DNA of 64,000 nucleotides from Gnomoniopsis sp. IMI 355080 (lineage: Eukaryota; Ascomycota; Sordariomycetes; Diaporthales; Gnomoniaceae), in assembly GCA_027946555.1 (NCBI GenBank), contig JAPEVC010000053.1:62001-126000 (forward strand), given 5' to 3'. The notes beneath the pieces were generated by a model. That model searched no databases and was not told where the DNA came from. It worked only from the letters and a program-made list of their open reading frames with translations. Position 1 is the stretch's first letter. Each line of letters starts with the position of its first letter. Shown piece after piece: positions 1 to 11,456 of this stretch. The position numbers were made by a program, and so were the translations under genes.

Positions 1-2422
1 CACGCGGCAGCCAAACAGCAGCGCAGATCAGCGCTGACACGGAACGAGGCAGTGACTGGAGACTGGAGAGTCCGGGGGTGCAGGGGCTTGCACAGCATGC
101 CGAGTTAGTGCAGTGAGGCGCTGCAACCGCAACTTACCTAACAGTGGCCCTCGTCTATTTACCACCTCGCAGCACTGACAGGTTCTTCGCGACCCTCCCA
201 GCGCTCGCATGACAAGCTATTCCGGCTCGCCCCCTTTTCGATATTCACCCGAAGAGGGTACACACGTTGGCCATCCAGCTTTGGAAAGAAAAACAATAAA
301 AAAAAAATTCTAGATATGCGCGTGACAAATGATCACGGCCTTGACTCTCGTAGCCGGGCTGGGTATTATTGGCCAATTGTCTGTTCTCAACAACTCAACC
401 TGGAGTAGACTTTTGGCTAGCGGTTGACAGGCTGCAGCTAATAAGCTCGTCGGCTAGATCCATACGCTCTGGCCTACTCAGCTCCGAAACACCTTCTGCA
501 GTCGGTCGCTGCCCACCTGGGCACCTGCCTTCAGCCTCGCTCCCCTGCCACCTCCAGCTGCCACCGGCAGTGCGTGGAAAGTCTGCTGGATTTTCAAAGT
601 TGGTTTGATGTGAAGTCTGTCGAACTCGTTGCCTGCACGAAACCCGAGTCGCAGAATAGCCAGTCTGCTTGCAGCGTATGCCTGACATTCGCAGTCTTGT
701 CTACTGAAACGCCCGGTTCATATCCGTGAGATGCATCCATGCGAGCAATATCCCGGCTTGATAAATTCGCTCTGCTGCAGGTACCGAGTCCTGGGCTGTC
801 CCACCGTCTCATCTGGATGAAGCCCCGACCTTCTAAACAGCCTTCTAGAATTCCCGTGAGTCACCCACGAACCTCCCTCGTGCATTACCATTCAATGTCG
901 GGCGCTGCTGGGGACGGAGATTGCCATGGGGGTTCTGGCCGTCGATTTACCCTCTTGAGTGGTCACCTTGATCAAGCTCATCTAGATGTTTATGCCGCAC
1001 CATGTGAATATTACCGGGAGCGCAACAGCTATCGTTTGCTGGTGCTTGCTGTGCCGGAGTGTCCGGGCAGGTGTTCATGGTTCATTTATCAATGGGTCTC
1101 GCCCTCCAAGCGCATCCTGCACATGCTGAACCGTGGTCTACTCCAGGGTCTCCACGGCATCGGATGAAGTATTGTACACATAATATGAAAGTGACGTGCA
1201 ATGCTGGTGCAAAAAAACAAAAAAAAGAGAACGTTCCGCACTTGACGGCAGCCAGTTCTGAGGCCTCATGGTTACAAGCGAGATTGTCCAGCCGAGCAAG
1301 AACGAAGTGGTGATCGTCGTCAATCGTGAGCGGAACGCAGAATCTCCATGTGCAGTGCTTCGCAGTGGATCGATGACATGCCGCCGACACGTTGAAGCCG
1401 TTTATTACAGGGTCCGGACACGCTCGGGTCTCGCGCTGGCCGGTGGTATCCGGTGGATCTCTCGGCTACAGAGTTTGGAGGACGTCGATTGCGCCGTCGT
1501 CTCAGTGTACATACGGCGCGAGACTCGCTGTCGGTCGTCTATTGTCCCCAGGGCATCGTGTCCCGATCCAACAATACCGTGAAGTGGAGTATGTCAACGT
1601 TTGAGCATATGCGTTCTCTTCCAACCACCTAGTCGAAAGAAAGTGCACAGGGCGAGTCTAATTCAGATAATGTGAGAGGGCGTATGGCTTTCACGAGCCT
1701 GATCGCCCAACGGTGCAGTGACTACTTATTTTGAAGTGCTAGCAAGAACTGCGTGTTCCAGGATATATCCTGCTCGACGTCCTTCGTGGAATCTGTCTGG
1801 CTCCAACTTGTCCCATCGATCTAGTTTCCAAGCAGATTACAGTCAAGAGTTACTTTTTCAGTGCCGAGGGGGAGGTTATGCCTACATACGAGGTTTGGTC
1901 CCGTTGGAACGACTTGTCAGAACCCTCAATCTAGAGTCGCTGGGTGCTTGGTTGACCAAAAAACATAGGACAAAAGCTGTTGCTTATGATCCTGGGATGA
2001 GCTGCGGAACTGCCACTTCTTTCGACCTGTAAAACCTGAGGGAAGCACCGTCAAGTCGGATCTATATTACAGGCCAAGCTCAACATACAGAGGGCGTGCT
2101 CAGTCCCCGAATTACTTGTACATAGAGATTGAAGTCACCATTGCTATTCAATTGAATATTTTCGGTCAGAGAGGCGACGCGGCCTGGTGCATTAATGGCT
2201 GGATCAAGCGTATCTCATGAGGCTACTCGAAAGCCGTTGTCGAGACATGAACGCCATTTTTTGTTCTTGTGGCCGCCAACAGCCTGGTATCATTTCCCTT
2301 GCAAGATTTTTGTATTCCCAGACCAAATCCCATCGACCTTTTTAAAGGCATTGCCTCCTGAACCGAACCGAGACGCCGTGCCAGACCGTCATGACTTTAA
2401 CATCACCAGGAGTGCATGTACT
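1..2422. other. Intergenic, no supported gene
   Basis: I see no coding region here that I can defend. Several open frames of 60-150 codons exist on both strands, but they overlap each other in different frames, lack plausible splice partners and show no recognisable domain. A short A-rich run is present near 290-308. The right end is the 3' flank of the eL30 gene. Confidence 0.5.
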
Positions 2423-3012
2423 CTACTGGGTCTGCTCGCTGAGGATGTCGGAGTCACCAGCGTCAAGGATGGCCATGGTGGAGCAACGGAAGAGTTTACC
2501 GCAGGCGGTACCGAGCTCGATCTGTACGAGGGGAAAAAGAGGTTGGAGGTCAGCTCTCGATGTTACCCTCCAGAGAGAACAGGTCTCGCCTTCGCTGGGT
2601 TGGAAGGGCCATACAGACGAGCGAGATGCAAGTACTGCTAGCCCCTCCCGAAGAAAGATTGGATGTGTATGTGTAAATGTGTGTACTCACGTTGGTTCCT
2701 CCGTAGTGGTGGACGGGGGCCTTGGACAACATGGAGTAGTACTCCAGCTCAGACTTGCGGAGAGGAGGAGTATTGCCAGAGATCATGACCAGCTTGGCCT
2801 TGCCAGAGCGGAGGGCTGGAGTGATTCATTGTCAGTCATGTCGAATCATCACGACGCATTTCGAAGCGTCTCAAATGCAAGCGCGCGGGGCGAGAGGAAA
2901 ACTTACCCTTGAGGGTGGACTTGTAACCCAGAGTGACCTTACCCGACTTCATCACAAGTGCGAGACGGGAGTTGAGGGTGTCACCGGTCTTGGTCTTCTT
3001 CTTGGGGGCCAT
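2423..3012 (-). CDS. rpl30: 60S ribosomal protein eL30 (L30)
   Basis: Large-subunit ribosomal protein eL30, an RNA-binding protein of the L7Ae-like fold. The model is three exons on the minus strand: 3012-2907, 2815-2691 and 2521-2423, giving 109 residues, the normal fungal length. The start context is the ATG followed by MAPKKKTKTGD. Both introns (91 and 169 nt) have GTAAGT or GTGAGT donors and CAG acceptors and keep frame. Recognisable blocks are TLNSRLALVMKSGKVTLGYK in exon 1, SGNTPPLRKSELEYYSMLSK in exon 2 and ELGTACGKLFRCSTMAILDA in exon 3. It is divergent from the uL16 gene starting 418 bp away, which suggests co-regulation as a ribosomal protein pair. In yeast the L30 protein controls splicing of its own transcript; whether that applies here cannot be judged from the sequence. 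Confidence 0.97.
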
Positions 3013-3430
3013 CTTGACGGATTTGTGAGGGCTGATCTGGGAAATGGAAATAGATCTGGCGATGGTTGTCGAAAGTGCAAGCGCTGTCCTCCTCGAGACT
3101 AAGGAAAAAATCCAGATCCATATTCAGAGGTGTCGGCTCTTGCGAATGGCGCTAATGAGTCACGTGTGGGCAGACGCACGGGCCATCAAGGGCTCAGTCT
3201 GAGCAAGCATGAGCGAATATGACGGGCCACCGGTCTCCGCACTGCAGCCCAGTAGTGAGCGCTGTAGGCGTTTTGGAGTCTGCTTTCGTAGGAATTGCCT
3301 CCCGGTCTGATTTCAAAGCAGGGTCAAACAAAAAGAGGGACGTCCGCCATTTCCCTTCTGACACCACTACCCAGCAACGAAGCGACACTCAACGAACCCC
3401 TCCCATCGCGATACCCATCCATCCGTCAAA
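3013..3430. promoter_or_regulatory. Shared divergent promoter of eL30 and uL16 genes
   Basis: The 418 bp between the two divergent start codons must hold both promoters and both 5' leaders. A TCACGTG E-box-like element (CACGTG core) lies in the stretch TGAGTCACGTGTGGG near 3157-3171, a plausible binding site for a bHLH factor such as a Cbf1 type. A pyrimidine-rich leader (ACCACTACCC and CCTCCCATC) precedes the uL16 ATG. No clear TATA box was seen, which is usual for ribosomal protein genes. Confidence 0.6.
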
Positions 3431-4492
3431 ATGGCTCGTCGTCCGGCTCGTTGCTACCGCTACTGCAAGAACAAGGTAAGCGAAATCCAACACGAACTCG
3501 CTGTGTATTGGAGTCATGGTCGGGAAGCGAAGCCATCTCGAAAAGTCTGCAAACGCATCAATGCATCGAACGAGAAGGGCCTACAACCTGATGGCAACAT
3601 TGTCATGGCGAAAACTACAATCGAATTATCGTCGGACTTAGTTTGGAATTTTGGACATGATCGAGCTACAGGCGTTTGCAGACTTGGAAAGATCCAGTTT
3701 TTCCGGATCGGAGGACAATCTCAAGAGATTCTCACAAGGACTTTGATCACTTGGTCAAGGAAGCATGCACATCGAATTCATTGCTAACATGAATTTCCTC
3801 AACAGCCCTACCCTAAGTCTCGGTTTAACCGTGGTGTCCCCGACCCCAAGATTCGCATCTTCGATCTTGGTCGCAAGAAGGCTACCGTCGATGACTTCCC
3901 TCTTTGCATCCACATGGTCTCCAACGAGTACGAGCAGCTGAGCTCTGAGGCCCTCGAGGCCGCTCGTATTTGCGCCAACAAGTACATGGTCAAGACCAGC
4001 GGAAAGGACTCCTTCCACTTGCGCGTCCGCGCCCACCCCTTCCACGTCGTTCGTATCAACAAGATGTTGTCTTGTGCCGGTGCCGATAGACTGCAGACTG
4101 GTATGCGTGGTGCCTGGGGCAAGCCCAACGGCACTGTTGCTCGTGTCAACATTGGTCAGATCATCATGAGTCTGCGTACTCGTGACTCCAGTACGTTCAG
4201 ACCCTGCATTCCTGGTTATGTGGAGGGAAAGTGGGCCAACATTTGCTGACAATCTAAAACAGACAAGGCTACTGCTCTCGAGGCTCTTCGCCGCTCCCAG
4301 TACAAGTTCCCCGGTCGCCAAAAGATCATCATCTCCAAGAACTGGGGCTTCACCCCTCTCCGCCGCGAGGAGTACCTGGAGAAGAAGGCTGCTGGTCGCG
4401 TCAAGGTCGACGGCGCCTACGTTCAGTTCCTGCCCAACCACGGTCCTCTCGAGTACAACATGAAGCGTTTCCCCGAGGCTTTCGAGGCTTAA
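3431..4492 (+). CDS. rpl10: 60S ribosomal protein uL16 (L10)
   Basis: Large-subunit protein uL16 (yeast Rpl10/Qsr1), which sits near the peptidyl transferase centre and completes late 60S maturation. Three exons: 3431-3475, 3806-4190 and 4263-4492, giving 219 residues, the usual fungal length. Exon 1 is only 15 codons (MARRPARCYRYCKNK). The second exon begins PYPKSRFNRGVPD and contains KYMVKTSGKDSFHLRVR; the loop block GADRLQTGMRGAWGKPNGTV is intact. Exon 3 begins by completing an Asn codon and reads KATALEALRRSQYKFPGRQK. Splice sites are GTAAGC..CAG and GTACGT..CAG. The first intron is 330 nt, long for this window. Divergently paired with the eL30 gene. Confidence 0.97.
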
Positions 4493-7196
4493 AGGGTTGG
4501 ACTTTTTCTCTTGTTGTGCTTGCATGGACGTCAAAACACCATACTGCATTTGGGATCTGGGCCGGCGTCATACAGGGTTTACTGAGGTGGAAACCGAGGG
4601 AGGACTGCGTTGAATCAGGGGTATGCTCTTTCAAGACGTAGCTTTCAGCGCCAGACAGGCAAATCGGATTCTGATCCACATCAAACAAAAATTGACCAAG
4701 CCTACTGACGGGACAAGTGAAGGTCGTCGCGTTTGCATACTAAGAAGGAGCCCAGTGAACGTGGGGAGTGTCTTCCATAACGTCATGCGTGGAGCCATGT
4801 GTATACTCAAGTATGAAATAAGAGACTCATGACATGCCAGTATCAGACCAGCCAAGTTCTTGATTACTGGAGCACCACAAGGTGGTCAGCTGCCCTTCCC
4901 GTACCGAGCCAACGAAACCGGCATAGGTGCTACTATAAACAGGCCAGGCGCAGCCCTGCATGAAGTTCGATTGGTCCCGTGGGCATAGTGTTTAAACACT
5001 TTTCCATCCCAGTCTCAGGTGACTTGATCCTTTCGAAACAGAGCTCTGCTTGGGCAGGAAGTTGCATCGGCGTTCGTACGAGTAAGGTTCCTTCAAAGCC
5101 GCGAGTTCCGAACCAAGTCCGCCGGGTTCTCCAAGAAAATTCTTGTCTATTTGTCTCGCGGCTCCTATGTTCGGCGAATCGTGAGACGGAAGCGTTGGCA
5201 TCCACTATCACACACCGCTGTGATGGCGGTCAAAATCGCCTGCGGTCATGACTTGAGTCGGCCAGTCTGCATTTTCAATACATCTCGCCAGGACCTGCAG
5301 ACAGCACAAGACAGACCACTGTGCTGTGTGGTAAGGTCACACTTACGAGAACAGGCGATAATGCGGGTGGGATTGACAGAAACTATGGGTCTTCCTTATC
5401 ACTAGCAGACCCCTAAGTATTTTGCGATAAGCCCCAGGGGTGAAGCGGGACCGCTTTCATCAGCCTGATTTCCGTTCGGATGATGCAGAAGAAAGAGGTG
5501 GCCATTTGGTACCTTGATTCTGCCTTCGAAGATAGTGTGCCACACAAAGGCGGCCTTACCGATTATTTCCGCACCACTATACGCTACACAGACCGTGGAG
5601 CTGGGAAGAGCCTTGATGGTGTCGATGATGGGGAATATTTCCCATAGTGATGAGATACTACAACGGTCAAAGCCGGTGCGTAAGAGTGGCTTTTTGCGCG
5701 GGTGCAAAAAGACGGCCAAGAAGTTGACAAGCTTTAGAAACTTTAATCTTGTGGTGTAGACCGGACTGCCACCATCCTTGGGCCTCGAGACCTCGACGCT
5801 GAATTGTTGATCTAGTGGCTTTTCTGTCTTGCTCGAGTGACCAAAATAATAGGTACATACTTAGGTACATATCATAGTAGTAGCAGAGCAAGAAGGATGG
5901 GGGGAAATGGGCGCGTCATCCGTGTACTACGGTAAAGTGAGCTCGACAGTAGATCCATGCGTTTGGGCTGCGCTATCGCTGTTGTTCACTTCAGCACTTG
6001 CTTCTTTCGTAGCTGAAGGTCAGTCAACCCACAGACGGCTTCATAATTATCCAGGACACGCCACACTGGGATCCCCCATCGTCATCCTTGAATCGCATCA
6101 GCCTGGTTTCGAAGTGTGCCATTTCGGCCAGTGCCGCTATTTACGCATCCTCTGCTATCCTGTGGCGCTCAGGCACTGCCTGGAATTGTTGGGGGTCCCT
6201 CGACCGGATGATCTGCTCTCAGATCCATCATCCCACCTTCATGCTATCAGCGCCCAACAACGTGCTCCCATCCCTCGCGTCTGCATTGTGCTGACTGGGA
6301 ACAGCGTGTAAGCACCGCAGTTGCTTTTTTGGCCCGGACTTTCCAGGGGTCGCAAGGACCTTGTCGCCTACGGATCCGAAGAGGGTCCCTTATTACATAC
6401 TTACTACTGACATACCCAATCCTCGCCAAGCCTCGCATCCCACCCACATTGTCAAATACATTGCTCCGACATCTCATCGTGAGGTTTACTCATACTGCTT
6501 CTCCAAGCACGTCAGTTGTGAACTGTCGAGGTGCACGCCGAAATACCTGAACCTACCATACATACACATTACTTTCCTGGTTGGCTGCTTGCAGGGCGCC
6601 CTTCTGACTTGGGTACCTACGTACACCCCGTGTCAATCCGACGTCACAGTCACATCTACCTCCCTCATATAACCTGGAGAACGTGTCTTGCCCTGCACCG
6701 TTTCAACTCCCGCCACTGACAATCCCATATCGAGCTCGCACAGAACAGACAGAGCAGCCGTCGCCCTTTGATTAAGCTTCCGTCTTGCCTGAATCAGCTA
6801 GAAAGCTTGAAGTGACACGAAGACGCATCGACCACCTGCGCCCACCGTGACTTTGCATGCAAGCATGCGACCACACTAGCCCTGAGCAATCGCCGTGCTG
6901 CACTACTTCCCCCTCCTTCAACACCCACCTTACACAACAGATACTTGACTGTCGCCGATACACAATTTCGACACAAACTTGTTTACGATTCAGCAGTCAC
7001 CTTTGTTGTGTTCACCACCTTTGCAATACAGCCTTGCGTGGTTTCTGTATCGACCGAATAGCGGAGTGCGGCGAGTCGCCCCGTCGTCTTCCCTATCTGT
7101 GGCTTATCTACATCCGGCGACCCCTCCACCCCTCTATATAACATCACTTCTCTCAACTCCTGCGGTCACCCTTTGAAACTTTCGGAGATAAACAAC
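4493..7196. other. Intergenic and long leader, no supported gene
   Basis: About 2.7 kb between the uL16 stop and the next start codon. The last 500 bp are pyrimidine-rich, as in long fungal 5' leaders, and contain several short upstream open frames. Near 5851-5870 an AGGTACAT direct repeat flanks ACTT. Open frames of up to 134 codons are present but overlap in several frames, lack domains and in some cases lack an ATG, so I do not call them. Confidence 0.4.
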
Positions 7197-9026
7197 ATGG
7201 CCTTCCACCAACCTACCCGACAAATCTCCCAGCGTGTTGTTCGGGTCGATCCGACCTCGTCAGAGTCAGAAAGTCGCGTAGCTGCTCCCCTCGACCAGTC
7301 TCGCGCCGGTTCGCAAACTTGGGTTCTCTTTCCCCCCGCTACTGATGCAGGAACTTCCACCTCATATTTTTCTTCCGTTCAAGATGACCAGCCGACACCT
7401 GGTCGTTCAAGAATCAGCGATCTAGGGAGCCTTCAGACCCTTGCCCCTTCCGACTACATCCTGTCTGAACCTGCGCACACTGAGGTAGCGGAAGATGATG
7501 AGCCTGTTGAGGACGATGCGGAATTGGACAGCTTGGACAGCCACCTACCCGACTTCATACATCAGGGAGGCTTACAGCAGTCAACGACGATATTACCAGG
7601 GCACGATGGCCTGGGGAGCTTCCGGATAGATAGCCGAGCCTTGGCAGCCGACATGCAGGAACAGATGTACCAATTCGAGCGCTATAATCCTAGACGGGTT
7701 AAGAGACGACGAGAGAGCTTGGAACTGGGCCAGCTTGCACTGGAGAGTGAGGAAGCACAGGAAGCTGCACGTAGGCGACGCATCGAGGAATGGCGCTTGG
7801 AGCACAGCAAAATATTATTGGAAGAGATACAGAAGGAAACCCGGCGGAGGCGAGAGTCAACGGTTTCAGCTCTGACCAACAAGCTGAGAAGAGGCAGTCA
7901 AGCATCTGTCGTGGATACGGATACGGGAGCAGAAGAAGCAGCCTTAAGCATTGTTGACGACACCGCGCCCGATGCTTCAGTGGCAGGCACCGAGTGGCAC
8001 GACCAGGACGCATCCGAGCTGGCCTTGGGTGCCGGCGAGGGCGAGGAGGCCGGCCTGTGGTCACGTATCACACACAAGGTTATCCGCGACCTGATGGGCA
8101 TCGACGACCGGTTGCTGTGCGTGCTCTTCGGTCAGGCGCTTCCTGAAGACTTGGACCTCGAAGCCGACGACCTCTCCTCCACCCCGAAAGCATCGGCTCC
8201 CGTCGGTGTAGAGACAGACTCATCGACATCTTGGCAGCTGCGTGTGCTCGACCGCATCGCGCGCGAGCTTGGGCAATTGGTCAATCAGCTGTCCGCGCAT
8301 CCGCATCCTGGCGCATTCTCGACGTACACGCGTGTGCAGCAGCAACCTCTGCCTTACGCAGGCCTGCCCGTTATTCCCGAGACCGCAGCTGTATCCGCAG
8401 CCGCACCGACGGCGATGGACGCGGAACGCCCCCCATACGCGCAGAGACGTGCGTCTTCATTCTCAGTGTCCGAAGAGGCCAGTGCGATGCCGACTTTGCC
8501 ACAGTTCCGGCCTACACTGCAGAATATTCCTCACAGCCGACCTATGGATATTCCCGGGGCGAGGAACGCAGAAGCTCCCGATGTGTCTGCTGGAAACGAC
8601 CCTGACTCCTTCACCCAGCAGGAGTGGGAACAAGACCTAGACATCAAACTCGTCTTCCGCTACCTCCGCAACCGCTTCACCTCATCGCGCGCCACTCAAC
8701 CCAGCTCGCAACCGTCGAATTCTGCAGAGACAGCGGCGGCACGCGCTGCTGCGCGGGTCAGGCAGCACCATCCGCTTGTGCACCAGCGGCGTAAGTCCTT
8801 CAAAGTCAGTGGCGGGCCGTCTGTGCCCAGTCAGATCGTGCATCCCCACGGCAGCTGCGCAAGCCAGAGTACGCGACGTAGTGGACGTCGCGGTAGTCTG
8901 AGTGTCTCTAGCTCGCGGCATTCATCGAGGCACTTTTGGGACATTGGTGTGGCGGCTGGGGGCAGTGTGTGTAGTGGGAGCTTGATCGCGAGCACGGGGC
9001 CTATGGGAAGCTGGGGGGAGGTGTAA
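7197..9026 (+). CDS. Conserved-looking hypothetical protein, serine/acidic-rich with coiled coil
   Basis: A single uninterrupted reading frame of 609 residues. The start chosen is the ATG at 7197 (context AACAACATGG), because the frame upstream has no other ATG. I do not recognise a catalytic domain. The N-terminal 150 residues are rich in Ser, Pro, Asp and Glu. Residues about 166-221 are highly charged (RRRRES, EEAQEAARRRRIEEW, KETRRRRES) and should form a coiled coil. Residues about 280-350 include a more hydrophobic block (WSRITHKVIRDLMGIDDRLL and LCVLFGQALPEDLD) that is probably the folded part. The C-terminal 100 residues are Ser/Arg/Gly-rich and probably disordered, with RRGSLS-type phosphorylatable motifs. 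No signal peptide or transmembrane helix. Codon-level coherence over 1.8 kb makes it a real gene; function is unknown. Confidence 0.85.
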   Translation: MAFHQPTRQISQRVVRVDPTSSESESRVAAPLDQSRAGSQTWVLFPPATDAGTSTSYFSSVQDDQPTPGRSRISDLGSLQTLAPSDYILSEPAHTEVAEDDEPVEDDAELDSLDSHLPDFIHQGGLQQSTTILPGHDGLGSFRIDSRALAADMQEQMYQFERYNPRRVKRRRESLELGQLALESEEAQEAARRRRIEEWRLEHSKILLEEIQKETRRRRESTVSALTNKLRRGSQASVVDTDTGAEEAALSIVDDTAPDASVAGTEWHDQDASELALGAGEGEEAGLWSRITHKVIRDLMGIDDRLLCVLFGQALPEDLDLEADDLSSTPKASAPVGVETDSSTSWQLRVLDRIARELGQLVNQLSAHPHPGAFSTYTRVQQQPLPYAGLPVIPETAAVSAAAPTAMDAERPPYAQRRASSFSVSEEASAMPTLPQFRPTLQNIPHSRPMDIPGARNAEAPDVSAGNDPDSFTQQEWEQDLDIKLVFRYLRNRFTSSRATQPSSQPSNSAETAAARAAARVRQHHPLVHQRRKSFKVSGGPSVPSQIVHPHGSCASQSTRRSGRRGSLSVSSSRHSSRHFWDIGVAAGGSVCSGSLIASTGPMGSWGEV

Positions 9027-9638
9027 GCCTCTGAGGTACGCGGCGACGCGTTGTGTACTATTATCTTGAGTGAATCACGATCATGTCGGTATGAGGCGTT
9101 ATTTCGCATATATCTGCCGAGCTTTACTTGGCTATGTTTTGAGTTATTGGAGTAGGATGGTCGGGCTGGCTGGGCTGGTGGAATACATATTACATACATT
9201 AGCATTGTTTACACTTTGGCAGAGGCAATCTCCAATATATTGACTCCATCTCCACCTCTGATTCTACCTGCATTCCTGTATAAGCAGATCGAAGCAAGTT
9301 GAGAAACGTATCGAAGCCAGCGAATGGGCTCGCAAGGGGCACCGCCTCGACAATATTTTCTTTTACCATCTTCGATGCCTTCTTTACGGCCTGAACATTT
9401 GGCTTCTCTATTCTCCTCTAGGTATCATTAAAGCAACATGAAGATCAAAGAGCCCTGTTCCTCTATGCCACCATCAACTTTTTGACCTGAACGCCCGCCT
9501 ATACCGTGATGATGAAACCCATTCGAAAACGCTAGCGTCGCCTCTTTCAGCATGCAATATCAAAGAAATCCAAGCCATCTCTGTCCATTTGCCCTTCTCG
9601 GCTCTTTTCTTGCTCTCTCACTCTCTTGCATGACGTGC
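9027..9638. other. Convergent 3' flanks
   Basis: 612 bp between two convergent genes (the hypothetical protein and Dim1). It holds both 3' untranslated regions. A T-rich stretch near 9351-9365 and several ATATT runs near 9231-9241 could carry polyadenylation signals. No further coding sequence is seen. Confidence 0.5.
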
Positions 9639-10915
9639 TTATGCAAAATGAATGTTCTCCCTGTTGAACGCATACAGCAGCTTCAGGAAGGCATTCTCAT
9701 CCAGCTTGCCCGCGCGCTGGTCGGCCATGTCAGTGCTCTGCAGGACCTTTGCGACCTTGGCCCGGACCAGTTCGGCCACTTTGGTCTTCTTCCGCCTGCT
9801 AGGGGTCTTGGGATGCTGGCCGGCCCCAGCTTGCTCTTTGAAAAATGATGGCACGTCGTCGTCGTCATTGTCATCATCTACGTCCATGATGCCGCCCCAC
9901 TCGTCTTCCTCTTGGTCGGCCTCCCCCGCGGGAGGGCCCTCATTCTCATCCACATCCATCGCCTCATCCTCAGCTCCGCCGTCTTCCACCACGGTATCGT
10001 CCACGGCGACATTGTGCAGGGCACACCAAGTGCGAAAGTTGCGCTCCACCAGCGCCAAAACTTCCTTTGTGCCAAAGCTCGCACGGATTGTCTTGTTCTT
10101 ACGGCTAAAGACGATGCGCAGCAGGCCGTCGAACTCGGCCCAGCTGACGGCGGGCCGGTCCTTGCCCAGTTTGGGTTCGATGCGCACCACGCTGCTCTCC
10201 ACCTGCGGCGGGGGGCGGAAGTTCTGCTTGCCGACTTTCATGATATGTGTAATTTTGGAGAAGAATTGTGCGTTGACGGAGAGTCGGTTGTAGAGCGGGT
10301 CGCCGGGGCGGGCGGTGAGGCGTAGAGCGAATTCTCGCTTTGAAGGAGGGAACGCACAGGTAGACATCAGCAACACTATCGATGAAAGAAAGGGGCCAAC
10401 AGAAGGAGCCATACCTGGAACATGAGGACGCAACACCGCGGCGGATTGTCCATACTCAACAGCTTGAAGACCAATGGACTGGAGATCTGATAGGGTGTGT
10501 TGCTAATGCACACATCATGGGGCGGAAAGTCCAGCTTGATGGCGTCGCCCAGCAGCACCTCGAGCTTCTTGGCGAGCGGGGTGCCCATGACACGCTTGGT
10601 GATCTCACTGGCCATGCGCGGGTCCAACTCGACGGCGACGAGCTTCTTTGCTTTTTCAAGGATGCGTACGCTGATGTTGCCCGTACCCGGGCCGATCTCG
10701 AGGACGGTGTCGGTGGGCTTGAGGAAGGACTTTTCGACAATGGCGTCGGCTATACCCGGGTTCTTGAGGATGTGCTGGCCGACGTTGGTGTTGAATTTGA
10801 AGACATTGTTTTTGCCGGCGGCGGAGGAGGAGGGCGTGGGTTTTGATTTCGAGGGGCGGTCGTAGGGCGTGGAGGAGGAGGTTGCGCCTTTGCGCTTGGT
10901 GGAGGCCTTGCCCAT
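9639..10915 (-). CDS. dim1: 18S rRNA adenine dimethyltransferase Dim1
   Basis: KsgA/Dim1-type S-adenosylmethionine-dependent enzyme that dimethylates two adjacent adenines at the 3' end of 18S rRNA and acts in pre-40S processing in the nucleolus. Two exons (10915-10415 and 10337-9639), intron 77 nt with GTATGG donor and AAG acceptor, 399 residues. Motif I is EIGPGTG (residues 73-79), preceded by the QHILKNPGIADAIV helix; the acidic ribose-binding block is AVELDPRM; the catalytic motif IV reads NTPYQ (139-143), where many relatives have NLPY or NIPY. The FRPPPQVESSVVRI block in exon 2 is diagnostic. The protein is about 80 residues longer than yeast Dim1, partly because of a very acidic insert (EEDEWGGIMDVDDDNDDDD) near the C-terminus. 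The ATG at 10915 is the first in frame; upstream only a TTG is available. Confidence 0.95.
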
Positions 10916-11191
10916 GTTTTGGAGGGGATTCAAGCCGACCGTGTAAGACGAAAAGGTTATGGTCAGTATGTGCTAAGAATCATGAGGCGTAGTACTGTGT
11001 ATTTGGTGGACTGGTTCAACCAGAGGAATCATTTCCCAAAAACTTATGAGAATTGTCTTATCGATAACGGGCGCTTGAAGGTGGGGGCGGGTGTTTGGAC
11101 AGTGTGGGACCCCCCGGGCCCCCCTTGTGCTGTGGCGGGCTCCATGTCCATCTTGCTTGCTTTTTGTGTTCCTGGCTGATTCGTTCCTGGG

Positions 11192-11221
11192 TACTTAGGT
11201 ACCTACCTAGGTACCTTGGTA
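11192..11221. repeat. Cluster of TACCTAGGTA-type palindromes
   Basis: Thirty bases built from overlapping TAGGTACC and CCTAGGTACC units; the exact decamer TACCTAGGTA occupies 11204-11213. The same decamer occurs at four other intergenic places in the window. Confidence 0.7.
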
Positions 11222-11444
11222 TAGTATTGAAAGACCCAATGCAGCAGTCTTCCAGTGTCCAGGGCTCTGTACGAACAGCTAGCTATCTTCCATATACGGT
11301 AGTTCATCTGTGCACAAGACCGTAGTCAAAAGTCTCGTCGCCGAGAACCGAGCACAAACCGCCTAGCAAAGGGCCAAGAAAGAAGGCGACTTTTTCTTGT
11401 GAGCGTCGCAAAGAGAACAGCCACTTCTTGACAGCTGCTGTGCG

Positions 11445-11456
11445 CCCCCCCCCCCC
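11445..11456 (+). repeat. Poly-C tract (12 C)
   Basis: Homopolymer of 12 C in the spacer upstream of the arrestin gene. Two further C11 tracts exist in the window (39419-39429 and 55569-55579). Confidence 0.8.

Noticed and set aside
3755..4549. 264-codon open frame on the minus strand
   Set aside because: It is antisense to the uL16 exons; its openness is a by-product of the biased codon use of the ribosomal protein gene.
5402..5719. 105-codon minus-strand frame
   Set aside because: Begins with TTG, has no ATG at a sensible place and no domain.
9652..10293. 213-codon plus-strand frame
   Set aside because: Antisense shadow of dim1 exon 2, Ser-rich because of the acidic Asp/Glu codons on the other strand.
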